Assembly (NCBI RefSeq): GCF_041346945.1
Contig: NZ_CP166850.1
Location: 4,278,001 to 4,342,000 of the forward strand
Direction of reading: 5' to 3'
Length of the DNA: 64,000 nucleotides
DNA from: Amycolatopsis sp. cg9
Lineage (GTDB): Bacteria > Actinomycetota > Actinomycetes > Mycobacteriales > Pseudonocardiaceae
Under the pieces are notes generated by a model. The model did not search any database. It was not told the DNA's origin and saw nothing but the letters and a program-made list of their open reading frames with translations. Shown in pieces: positions 16,447 to 23,880 of this stretch (position 1 is the first letter of the stretch; the number at the start of each line of letters is the position of its first letter). Both the position numbers and the translations under genes were made by a program.

Positions 16447-17211
16447 GTGTCCGGAAAATGGTCAGGTCTCGTCAAGCTCGCCGCCGCCGCGGCCATCGGC
16501 GCCACCGTCGCTTCGGGAGCCACCGCGCTGGCCGGCTCGGACGACGCGACCGCGGCCCGTGCCAAGGAGCCGGCCAACATCGGCCAGGTCAAGCTGGACG
16601 TCAAGGCGTACTACGGCGACTACCTCGACGCCGCGGGCAAGCACCACTACTCGGACACGAGCCGGTTCGTGAAGGACACCGACCGGATCGTCTCCGACGC
16701 GAAGCGCTTTCTCCAGCAGCAGCTGGGCAAGGTCAAGAACCCGGCGATCGTGCTCGACGTCGACGACACGTCCGAGGTCACCTACGGCTGGGAGGCCGAC
16801 AACGACTTCGGCTTCGACCCGGTCAAGCAGCAGCAGGCGATCGACAACGGCACGTTCGTCGCGAACAAGCCGGTGCTGGAGCTGGCCAACTGGGCCGTGC
16901 AGCACGGCGTCAAGCTGTACTTCCTCACCGGCCGCAACGAGCTGCAGGGCCCGCAGTCGCTGAAGAACCTGGCCAACGAGGGCTACCCGGCTCCGGCCGG
17001 CGCGTTCTTCAAGCCGAAGGTGACCGCGCCGGACTACCTGCCGTGCGGCCTGACCTGCAATACGGTCCAGTACAAGTCGGGCACGCGGGCGCACATCGAG
17101 GCGACCGGCGCGAAGATCGTGCTGAACGTCGGCGACCAGTTCAGCGACCTCGAAGGCGGCTACGCGCAGCACCCGGTCAAGCTGCCGAACCCGATGTACT
17201 ACCTGCCCTGA
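16447..17211 (+). CDS. secreted HAD-family acid phosphatase (subfamily IIIB)
   Basis: A 254-residue exported phosphatase. The N-terminal signal peptide spans roughly residues 1-30 (VKLAAAAAIGATVASGATALAG). The HAD nucleophile motif is IVLDVDDTSEV (DxDxT), motif II is LYFLTGRNE, and VLNVGDQFSDLEGGY is the acidic motif IV. This fits class B/plant vegetative-storage-type acid phosphatases that release phosphate outside the cell. Start GTG 16447 follows GGAGGG at 16437-16442. The upstream 81 bases contain GGAACT at 16385-16390, a possible ECF -35, without a clear partner. Confidence 0.88.
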   Translation: MSGKWSGLVKLAAAAAIGATVASGATALAGSDDATAARAKEPANIGQVKLDVKAYYGDYLDAAGKHHYSDTSRFVKDTDRIVSDAKRFLQQQLGKVKNPAIVLDVDDTSEVTYGWEADNDFGFDPVKQQQAIDNGTFVANKPVLELANWAVQHGVKLYFLTGRNELQGPQSLKNLANEGYPAPAGAFFKPKVTAPDYLPCGLTCNTVQYKSGTRAHIEATGAKIVLNVGDQFSDLEGGYAQHPVKLPNPMYYLP

Positions 17212-17273
17212 CGCGGAATAACCACCGGGCCCGGCGTGCTGCTCCTGGTACACGACCTTTTCGAGGAGCAGAC

Positions 17274-17654
17274 ATGCCGGAGAAGAAGGTGCTGGTGCCG
17301 GGCCCGGACCACCCCATCACCGTCGAGCCCACCAAGGCCCGCGTGGTGGTCAAGGCGGGCGGGCGCGTCATCGCGGACAGCCGCAACGCGTTCACCCTGC
17401 AGGAATCCACGTACCCGGCGGTCCAGTACATCCCGCGGGCGGACGTCGACTTCAGCGTGCTGGAGCGGACCGACCACGAGACGTACTGCCCGTACAAGGG
17501 CGACAGCAGCTACTACAGCCTGAACGTCGGGGACGTGCACGGCGAGAACGCGGTCTGGACGTACGAGAAGCCGTACGACCCGGTCGCCCCGATCAAGGAC
17601 CACGTCGCGTTCTACCCGAACGTCGTCGACTCCATCGAGCTCGTCGAGGACTGA
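17274..17654 (+). CDS. DUF427 domain protein
   Basis: A 126-residue single-domain DUF427 protein. Family signatures are RVVVKAGGRVIADSRNAFTL, YPAVQYIPRADV, and the conserved HETYCPYKGDSSYYSL, followed by DHVAFYP. The fold is a small beta-barrel and the biochemical role is not established; family members commonly occur beside sugar or redox genes in actinomycetes. Ribosome site GAGGAG lies 7 bases before the ATG at 17274. Its TGA (17652-17654) abuts the proposed CTG start of the LysR regulator two bases later. Confidence 0.88.
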   Translation: MPEKKVLVPGPDHPITVEPTKARVVVKAGGRVIADSRNAFTLQESTYPAVQYIPRADVDFSVLERTDHETYCPYKGDSSYYSLNVGDVHGENAVWTYEKPYDPVAPIKDHVAFYPNVVDSIELVED

Positions 17655-17655
17655 G

Positions 17656-18498
17656 CTGGACCTCGACCTGCTGCGAACCTTCCTGGCCGTGCACCGGGCG
17701 GGTTCGCTGACCGGTGCGGCGCCGTCGCTGGGCCTGTCCCAGCCGACGGTGACCGCGCAGGTCAGAGCCCTGGAGGAGCAGCTCGGGCAGCAGCTGTTCG
17801 TCCGCCGCGCGCGGGGCGTGACCCCGACGTCGGCCGCGGACGAACTCGCGGCCCGGATCGCCCCGCACGTGGACGCGCTGGCGGTCGTGGCCGTCGGCGA
17901 CGACCCGTTCGCGGCGCCGGTGCACCTGGCCGGCCCCGCGGAGCTGACCACCACGCGGGTGCTTCCCGCGCTGGCCGCCCTGGTCGCGTCCGGTCTCCGC
18001 CTGCGCGTGACGTTCGGCCTGGCCGACGACCTCCTCGCCGGCCTCGCGCAACGCCGCTACGACCTGGTCGTCTCCACGATCCGCCCCCGCCGCCGCGGCC
18101 TGGCGGCCACCCCGCTGACCGACGAGGAGTTCGTCCTGGTCGGCCCCCGCGGCTTCGACGGCGACCCCCGCACCGCGCCCCTGGTGGCCTACGCCGAGGA
18201 CCTGCCGATCATCCGCCGCTACTGGCGTTCGGTACTGGGCGTCCGCCCACCGCCCGGCCCCGCGGTGGTCGTGCCGGACCTGCGCGGCGTCCTGACGTGC
18301 GTGCTGGCCGGGTTCGGCGTGAGCGTGCTGCCGCGGTACCTGTGCGCGGCGGAGCTGGCTTCGGGCTCGCTGGTCGCGTTGCTGGAGCCGGAGGAACCCC
18401 CGATCAACACGCTCTTCGCGGTCACCCGCGCGGAGCCCTGCCGGGCGGGCCCCGCGGCGGTGCGGGACGCACTGCTCGCGGACGCCGCCCGCTGGTGA
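17656..18498 (+). CDS. LysR-family transcriptional regulator, apparent CTG start
   Basis: A 280-residue LysR regulator. The wHTH is LDLDLLRTFLAVHRAGSLTG...LGLSQPTVTAQVRALEEQLG, followed by the effector domain ending in LPRYLCAAELASGSLVALL. The first ATG/GTG in frame (GTG 17689) would remove the first half of helix 1 (LDLLRTFLAV), which all LysR proteins keep. CTG at 17656 restores it and sits after GAGGA at 17645-17649, immediately past the DUF427 stop. A rare CTG initiation with translational coupling is therefore likely. Target probably neighbouring genes; ligand unknown. Confidence 0.82.
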   Translation: MDLDLLRTFLAVHRAGSLTGAAPSLGLSQPTVTAQVRALEEQLGQQLFVRRARGVTPTSAADELAARIAPHVDALAVVAVGDDPFAAPVHLAGPAELTTTRVLPALAALVASGLRLRVTFGLADDLLAGLAQRRYDLVVSTIRPRRRGLAATPLTDEEFVLVGPRGFDGDPRTAPLVAYAEDLPIIRRYWRSVLGVRPPPGPAVVVPDLRGVLTCVLAGFGVSVLPRYLCAAELASGSLVALLEPEEPPINTLFAVTRAEPCRAGPAAVRDALLADAARW

Positions 18499-18499
18499 C

Positions 18500-19465
18500 T
18501 CAGCCCGTGTAGCCGGCGAAGATCTTGCCGAACTCGTACTTCGACTGCGGCACGTTCGTGCACCTGTACAGCGCGCCGGTGCACGCGTTGGCGTCGCGGC
18601 CGGCTTCCCAGAACGACAGCATGCCCACGTGGACGGTCTTCGCGAACGCCACCAGCGCCTGTGCGTCCTTCTGGTAGAAGATCTCGTTCTGCGAGTCGTT
18701 GACGCCGATCATCGGGGTCACGCCGACCTTCTTCCACGCCGCCGCGTCGCTCAGGCCGTACAGCGACTTGAGCTGCGCCTGCGTCGCCTTGGCCGCGGAA
18801 ATCGCTTTCGCGCCCTGGTCGCCCGCGCCCTGGTAGTAGTCCATGGCCATGATGTTCACCAGGTCCAGGTTCACCCCGGCGTCCTTGGCGGACTTGACGA
18901 CGTTGAGGCCGTCTGCGGTGAGCCCATTCGGGAGCACCGGCAGGGTCAGGGAGATCTTCAGGCCCGGGTTGTTGTTCTGGAGCGTCTTCAACGCCTGGGA
19001 GCGGCGGGCGATCGTCGTCGGGTCCGCGATGGCCGCGCCCTCGATGTCGAAGTCGGCGTACTTCAGCCCGTACGCCTTGACGACGGCGTCGTACTCGGCC
19101 GCGACCTGGGCGGACGTGCTGCACGCCTGCGCCAGTTCGATGCCGGACGCGCCGCCGAAGGAGATCTTGACGTCGCCGCCCGCGGCGCGGATCTTGGCGA
19201 TCTCCTCCTGCTGCCAGGCCGTGCGCGGGTCGTAGGCGCCGAACCAGCTGGCCTTGCAGCCGTAGGAGTTGACGAACGCGAGTGTGAAGCCCTTGACGCC
19301 GCTGGCGGCCGACATCGCCGACAGGCTGGGCGTCGGCCAGGCGCCCATGTCGACGTAGGGCCCGACCGGGATCGGGGAGCCGGCCGCGGCGTTCGCGGGG
19401 GCGGAAAAGCCGGTGGCGAGCACGGCCAGACCGCCGACGGCGGCCAGCAGGGAACGGAGTCGCAC
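18500..19465 (-). CDS. secreted GH18 chitinase
   Basis: A 321-residue exported GH18 enzyme. Signal peptide about residues 1-27 (LLAAVGGLAVLATGFSAPANA). The catalytic motif reads YADFDIEG with Asp138, Asp140 and Glu142 as the substrate-assisted acid centre. Barrel strands VKGFTLAFVNS, VKISFGGASG, LVNIMAMDYY and GMLSFWEAGRD fit bacterial family 18 chitinases of the single-domain, chitinase-C-like kind without carbohydrate-binding module. GTG start 19465 has GGAGG upstream. Two dre-like sites lie before it, so control by DasR and N-acetylglucosamine is likely. Confidence 0.92.
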   Translation of the reverse strand: MRLRSLLAAVGGLAVLATGFSAPANAAAGSPIPVGPYVDMGAWPTPSLSAMSAASGVKGFTLAFVNSYGCKASWFGAYDPRTAWQQEEIAKIRAAGGDVKISFGGASGIELAQACSTSAQVAAEYDAVVKAYGLKYADFDIEGAAIADPTTIARRSQALKTLQNNNPGLKISLTLPVLPNGLTADGLNVVKSAKDAGVNLDLVNIMAMDYYQGAGDQGAKAISAAKATQAQLKSLYGLSDAAAWKKVGVTPMIGVNDSQNEIFYQKDAQALVAFAKTVHVGMLSFWEAGRDANACTGALYRCTNVPQSKYEFGKIFAGYTG

Positions 19466-19510
19466 GGGGGACCTCCACGACGTCGAACGCGGCGGCGGGA
19501 ACTTGTCCCC

Positions 19511-19545
19511 ATTGGTATAGACCAGTGACCTTGGTGTAGACCATA
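19511..19545 (-). promoter_or_regulatory. tandem DasR dre-like operators before chitinase
   Basis: ATTGGTATAGACCAGT (19511-19526) matches the Streptomyces dre consensus ACTGGTCTAGACCAGT at 14 of 16 positions. CTTGGTGTAGACCATA (19530-19545) keeps the core TGGTnTAGACCA. The two centres are 19 bases apart, close to two helical turns. They lie 46-80 bases upstream of the chitinase start, where a repressor would block transcription. Confidence 0.75.
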
Positions 19546-19645
19546 GACCGAACGGGGTACCCCGGTCACCCCGTGTGACGAACGGAACCGGAGATCATCC
19601 CGGGGAGTCCCAGTCCGGCAAGGCAGAGCCGACTGAGGGAGCTCG

Positions 19646-20581
19646 ATGAACACCTGGAAGAGGAAGGCCGCCACGGTCACGGCGGGCGTCGCGGTCGCAC
19701 TCGGGACTACCGTCGCCGCCGCCGAACCGGCGTCCGCCGCGATCAGCTGCTCGGCGACGTCGAGCGGGAAGCTCGCTTCGTTCTATTCCGGCCTTTCGGC
19801 GTCCTACGCCTACGACAGCCGCTTCGCGAAGGGCCCCGCGGTCCCGGAGCTGGACACCTACACGCCGCAGGGCGTCGCGACCTGGTACAGCTGGGACGGC
19901 GGCAGCGACCTGCTGGTCGTCGGCGCCTACCGCGCCGGCCACGACGCCCACCTGATCGGCATCGACGCGAAGACCGGCAAGCACGTCGGCACGGTCGCGA
20001 TCGCCGCCACCCACGCCGGCGGTGTCGCGATCACCCAGGGCTGGGCGTTCGTGGCGGGCGAGGGGAACACGGTCCGCAAGTACAAGCTGTCCGAGCTCAA
20101 GGCCGCGATGAAGAAGTCCGGCACGCCGTACCTCAAGCAGGTCGGCGAAGCGCGGAAGGTCTACGGCGCGTCGTTCCTGACCAGCTACGGCGACAGCCTG
20201 TACTCGGGCAAGTTCAACGAGACCGGCCGCGACAAGATGTACCGGTACAAAGTGGGTACCGACGGGTCGCTGACCACGCAGTCCGGCGCGTACGAGGTGC
20301 CGACGAAGACCCAGGGGCTCATGGTCACGAAGTCCCGCTTCGTGTTCAGCACCTCGTACGGCAACGACAACCGCGGCAACCTCTACGTCGTCGACGCGGG
20401 TTCGCGGGACATCGACAAGGCCTCGACCCGGTGCTACCGCTCGCCCAGCATGAACGAGGGCATCACCGAGTCGGGCGGGTACGCCTACCTCGTCTTCGAA
20501 TCGGGTGCCGCGCAGTACGTCGCGAAGAACCCGCGGAACATCATCCGGAACCTCCACAAGGGCAAGGTTTCCGGGCTGTAG
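19646..20581 (+). CDS. secreted protein of unknown function, propeller-like repeats
   Basis: A 311-residue exported protein. Signal peptide about residues 1-32 ends at PASAA. The mature part has successive strand-rich blocks (TPQGVATWYSWDGGSDLLVV, THAGGVAITQGWAFVAG, KTQGLMVTKSRFVFSTS, MNEGITESGGYAYLVFESGA), suggestive of a beta-propeller with one blade per ~45 residues. Two Cys (residue ~34 and one in TRCYRS) could form a disulfide. The ATG at 19646 has GAGGGAG upstream. It is divergent from the chitinase and shares its dre-containing region, so coregulation is possible. No family named. Confidence 0.7.
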   Translation: MNTWKRKAATVTAGVAVALGTTVAAAEPASAAISCSATSSGKLASFYSGLSASYAYDSRFAKGPAVPELDTYTPQGVATWYSWDGGSDLLVVGAYRAGHDAHLIGIDAKTGKHVGTVAIAATHAGGVAITQGWAFVAGEGNTVRKYKLSELKAAMKKSGTPYLKQVGEARKVYGASFLTSYGDSLYSGKFNETGRDKMYRYKVGTDGSLTTQSGAYEVPTKTQGLMVTKSRFVFSTSYGNDNRGNLYVVDAGSRDIDKASTRCYRSPSMNEGITESGGYAYLVFESGAAQYVAKNPRNIIRNLHKGKVSGL

Positions 20582-20584
20582 GGC

Positions 20585-21295
20585 TCAGGCCGGGGACGGC
20601 GCGCGGCGGCGTCCCCGGCTCCGGCCCAGCCACCACTCGGCGGCCAGTAGCGGGACCACCCAGCCGGTCCACGTCGTCAGGCCCGCGATCGCCTGGCCCA
20701 TCGCGACTTCGCTGCCGCCGAACATGGTGTCCAGCTGCCCGGGCAGCACGGTGCCCCAGAGGATCGCCCAGACCCGGTTGCTGATGATCGACATGCACAG
20801 CGCGAAGCTGCGGACCATCCAGCGGCGGTGTTCGCCGAACCGGCGGGCCCGCGCCGTCCGGAACCCCTGCACGGTGCAGGTGAACCAGAGCGTCGCCAGC
20901 AGGACGTTCGAGCCGGCGCCGACCGGGCCGAACGGCGCCGCGAGCGCGATCGCGAACCCCGCGATCGACGCCGGGATCGCGCCGGCGAACACGTACACGC
21001 GGCCGGTCCGGCGGTGCACCACCGGGTGCTTCTGCCGCAGCCACGGCCAGATCTGCAGCGCGCACGTCACCATCGCGATCGTCGCGAACCCGATGTGCGC
21101 CACCAGTACCGGGTAGTACCAGCCGGTGGGCGCCGGGATCCGGGACTCCGCGGGGTTCAGCCCGAGGTACGGCGGCAGGGAGTACACCAGGAACACCGTG
21201 ACGAGCAGCCCCAGCGGGAACACCCACGGGCGGCGCCACCACGGCGTGGCCCTGCGGGCTCCGCCGAGGCTCGGCGCGGTTTCGGTCGTGGTCAT
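20585..21295 (-). CDS. DUF2306 membrane protein
   Basis: A 236-residue integral membrane protein with about six hydrophobic segments (WVFPLGLLVTVFLVYSLP, LVAHIGFATIAMVTCALQIW, VFAGAIPASIAGFAIALAAP, VLLATLWFTCTVQGF, and two more). The RQKHPVVHRRTGRVYV and GEHRRWMVRSFALCMSIISNR stretches carry the conserved His/Arg of the DUF2306 group, which resembles cytochrome b561-like heme proteins. Start ATG 21295. The gene is divergent from a GntR-TetR regulator, its likely controller. Function is not established. Confidence 0.8.
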   Translation of the reverse strand: MTTTETAPSLGGARRATPWWRRPWVFPLGLLVTVFLVYSLPPYLGLNPAESRIPAPTGWYYPVLVAHIGFATIAMVTCALQIWPWLRQKHPVVHRRTGRVYVFAGAIPASIAGFAIALAAPFGPVGAGSNVLLATLWFTCTVQGFRTARARRFGEHRRWMVRSFALCMSIISNRVWAILWGTVLPGQLDTMFGGSEVAMGQAIAGLTTWTGWVVPLLAAEWWLGRSRGRRRAPSPA

Positions 21296-21392
21296 GGGAT
21301 CCCCCTGTCTCTTACGCTGTATCCGCACCGTACGAACCGGCTCGTGACCGCGGCAATCCTTCGCGTGGACATTGGGGGAGTACCCTGAAACC

Positions 21393-21421
21393 GTTCTAGG
21401 TGGACGGGCCAAGTGTTCTAG
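21393..21421. promoter_or_regulatory. direct repeat operator candidate GTTCTAG x2
   Basis: GTTCTAG occurs at 21393-21399 and 21415-21421, exactly 22 bases apart (two helical turns). It lies just before the GntR-TetR regulator and within the divergent promoter region with the DUF2306 gene. Possible autoregulatory site. Confidence 0.5.
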
Positions 21422-21433
21422 TACGGATCGAGG

Positions 21434-22339
21434 GTGTTCGTGGCCGAGCCGGCGCCGTACCTGCGGATCGCGGCGGACCTGCGCCGCCGGATCTCCGCCG
21501 GCGAGCTGCGGCCCGGCGACCGCGTCCCGTCGACGCGCGCGCTGGTCCGCGAGTGGGGCGTGGCGATGGCGACCGCCGCGAAGGCGTTGTCCGCGCTGGG
21601 GGAACAGGGCTGGGTGCGGGCGGTGCCGGGCAGCGGCACCGTCGTCGCCGACCGGACGCCGGTCAAGCCGCCGCTGGGCCGGACCACCCTGGTGCGCGCG
21701 GCGATCGCGCTCGCCGACGCCGAGGGCCTCGCCGCGCTGTCGATGCGGCGGCTCGCCGCGGAGCTGGGTGTCGGGCCGATGGCGCTGTACCGGCACGTAC
21801 CCGACAAGGACGAGCTGCTCCGGCTGATGGCCGACACGGCGCTGGGGGAGGCGGAACTGCCGGAGCCGGGCCCGGTGCCGTGGCGGCCGCGTCTCGAGCT
21901 GGCCGCCCGCGCGCAGTGGCGCGCGTACCGGCGGCACCCGTGGCTCGCGCCGATCCTGCTGAACTCGCTGGTCCGCCCGCCGGTGCTGGCGGCGGGACTG
22001 CGGCTGGTCGACTGGTCGCTGCGCGCGCTGGCCGGCACCGGCCTGCGGCACCGGGTGCGGCTGCAGGTCGTCATGACGCTCAACGGCTGGGTCGGCGGCC
22101 TGGCGGTGAGCAACGCGTTCGAGGTCCAGGCCGAGCAGGACACGGGCATCACCGGCGACCAGCGGCTGGCGGCGGACATGGCGCTGCTCGCGGGGTACCT
22201 GGAGTCGGGCCGGTTCCCGGTGCTCGCCGAGGTGATGACCGGCGTCGAGGACGTCGGCCTCGACGAGGCCTTCGAGTTCGGGCTGCGCCGCCAGCTCGAC
22301 GGCATCGCGGTGCTGCTGGGCGAACACCAGTCGCTTTGA
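21434..22339 (+). CDS. GntR-type HTH fused to TetR-type regulator
   Basis: A 301-residue regulator with two DNA-binding-type modules. Residues ~5-75 are a GntR winged helix (LRRRISAGELRPGDRVPSTR, VAMATAAKALSALGEQGWV, VPGSGTVVA). Residues ~85-130 are a TetR helix-turn-helix (LSMRRLAAELGVGPMALYRH), followed by a TetR_C-like ligand domain. This fused architecture is known in actinomycetes and generally regulates a neighbouring membrane or oxidoreductase gene. GTG start at 21434. A GTTCTAG repeat pair upstream suggests self-control. The following SDR gene begins 38 bases later and may be in the same transcript. Confidence 0.85.
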   Translation: MFVAEPAPYLRIAADLRRRISAGELRPGDRVPSTRALVREWGVAMATAAKALSALGEQGWVRAVPGSGTVVADRTPVKPPLGRTTLVRAAIALADAEGLAALSMRRLAAELGVGPMALYRHVPDKDELLRLMADTALGEAELPEPGPVPWRPRLELAARAQWRAYRRHPWLAPILLNSLVRPPVLAAGLRLVDWSLRALAGTGLRHRVRLQVVMTLNGWVGGLAVSNAFEVQAEQDTGITGDQRLAADMALLAGYLESGRFPVLAEVMTGVEDVGLDEAFEFGLRRQLDGIAVLLGEHQSL

Positions 22340-22377
22340 CGGATGGCCGGGCCGGCCGGGGCCGCCACGCTGGATGC

Positions 22378-23307
22378 ATGAGCGAGAGCAAGGAAGAACC
22401 CCGCCGCTACAGCCGTCGCCGCCTGCTGGCCACCAGCGGCATCGCGGCCGGCGTCGGCGCGGTCGCCGGGGCCGGGCTGGTGCAGGGCGGCGCGAAGACG
22501 CCGCAGATCGGGCCGTCGGCGGCCCGCCGGTTCGCGGGCAAGGTCGTGCTGGTCACCGGGGCGACGTCGGGCATCGGCCGCGCGGCGGCGCTGCGGTTCG
22601 CGGCCGAGGGCGGCAAGGTCGGCTTCTGCGGGCGCCGCGAGAACCTCGGCGCCGCGCTCGAACGGGAAATCCGCTCGTCGGGCGGCGAAGCGACGTACGT
22701 GCGCGCCGACGTCCGGTCGGAGGACGACGTGAAGCGATTTGTCGACACGATCGCGGCCAGGTACGGCGGGCTGAACGTGTGCTTCAACAACGCGGGCGTC
22801 ACCGTCCAGAAGCCGTTGCACGAGTACAGCGCGGCGGAGTGGGACGACGTCGTGGGCACCAACCTGCGCGGCACTTTCCTGGCGCTGAAGTACGAGGTCC
22901 CGCACCTGAAGGCGGCCGGCGGCGGCACGGTGGTGGTGACGGCGTCGTCCAACGCGCTGGCCACGGACGCGGGCCGCGCGGCGTACACGGCGTCGAAGCG
23001 CGGCCTGGTCGGCCTGGTCCAGACGGCGGCGCTGGACTACGCGGCGGACGGGATCCGCGTCAACGCCCTGGTCCCCGGTACGACGAACACGGAGCTGGTG
23101 CGCCGGGCCGGTGGCGCGATGGCCCTCCCGGACCCGGTCTGGGAAGCGATGGCGGCGAACTGGGCGCTGTCCAACGTGCCGGGCCTGAAGCGGATGGCGA
23201 CGGCGGACGAGATCGCGGTCTTCGCCCTGGCGCTGGCTTCGGGCGACTTCCCCTACCTGACGGGCGCGCAGCTGGTGATCGATGGCGGGAAGACCGCGCA
23301 CGCCTAA
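22378..23307 (+). CDS. Tat-signal SDR-family oxidoreductase
   Basis: A 309-residue short-chain dehydrogenase. The NAD(P) site is VTGATSGIGRAAALRF (TGxxxGIG), with NNAGV, and the catalytic pair in AAYTASKRGL (YxxxK), then VNALVPGTTNTEL and LTGAQLVIDGG at the end. Most unusual is the N-terminus YSRRRLLATSGIAAGVGAVAG, a twin-arginine signal (SRRRLL) that would export the folded, cofactor-loaded protein or anchor it. GNAT and GntR-TetR genes flank it. Substrate unknown. Confidence 0.87.
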   Translation: MSESKEEPRRYSRRRLLATSGIAAGVGAVAGAGLVQGGAKTPQIGPSAARRFAGKVVLVTGATSGIGRAAALRFAAEGGKVGFCGRRENLGAALEREIRSSGGEATYVRADVRSEDDVKRFVDTIAARYGGLNVCFNNAGVTVQKPLHEYSAAEWDDVVGTNLRGTFLALKYEVPHLKAAGGGTVVVTASSNALATDAGRAAYTASKRGLVGLVQTAALDYAADGIRVNALVPGTTNTELVRRAGGAMALPDPVWEAMAANWALSNVPGLKRMATADEIAVFALALASGDFPYLTGAQLVIDGGKTAHA

Positions 23308-23308
23308 A

Positions 23309-23836
23309 GTGGACCCGGTGCTGATCACCACGGAACGGCTCACGCTGCACGCGTGGTCCGAAGACTGCTTCGACGGCTTGTTCGCGCTGGCCCAGCTCCC
23401 GGAAACGGTCCGCTACGTCGGAACCGGCGAGCCGTGGAGCCACGAGTACACCCTGGGCAAGCACCGCGCGACGCTGTCCCACTGGGAAGCGCGCGGCTTC
23501 GGCTGGTTCGCGGTGTCGGCCTCCCCGGGTTCGTTCGACGGCGTGGTGTCGCTGGTCAGCCGCAGCGCCGCGGAGTCGGGCCTGGGTACGCCGGCGGTGG
23601 AGATGGGCTGGTGGGTCGCCCCCTCGGGCTGGGGCCGGGGCTACGCGACCGAAGCGACTTCGGCGGTGCGGGACAAGGCTTTCGAGTCGGGCTGGGCGGA
23701 CCGCCTGCTGGCGGTGTACGAACCGGCGAACACGGCTTCGGCCCGGGTGGTGGCGAAGCTGGGGTTCACCCCGCACAGCAAGTTCACGCTGGACGGCCGG
23801 GTCGAGCAGCGCGCGGTGCTGGACCGCCCGAGCTGA
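23309..23836 (+). CDS. GNAT-family N-acetyltransferase
   Basis: A 175-residue acetyltransferase of the RimJ/RimL-like subgroup (LITTERLTLHAWSEDCFDGLF at the start; MGWWVAPSGWGRGYATEATSAV as the acetyl-CoA loop with GxGYA; YEPANTASARVVAKLGF as the C-terminal motif B). It would transfer an acetyl group from acetyl-CoA to an amine. GTG at 23309 or at 23318 may be the start; the first lies 1 base after the SDR stop, implying translational coupling. Acceptor unknown. Confidence 0.85.
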   Translation: MDPVLITTERLTLHAWSEDCFDGLFALAQLPETVRYVGTGEPWSHEYTLGKHRATLSHWEARGFGWFAVSASPGSFDGVVSLVSRSAAESGLGTPAVEMGWWVAPSGWGRGYATEATSAVRDKAFESGWADRLLAVYEPANTASARVVAKLGFTPHSKFTLDGRVEQRAVLDRPS

Positions 23837-23880
23837 CTCGCGGGCGTGGTTTTCCGAAGCGGCCTGCGGTAGAAGGAGGT

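Noticed and set aside
21296..22327. N-terminal extension of the DUF2306 protein
   Set aside because: Antisense to the GntR-TetR gene; the membrane protein starts at 21295.
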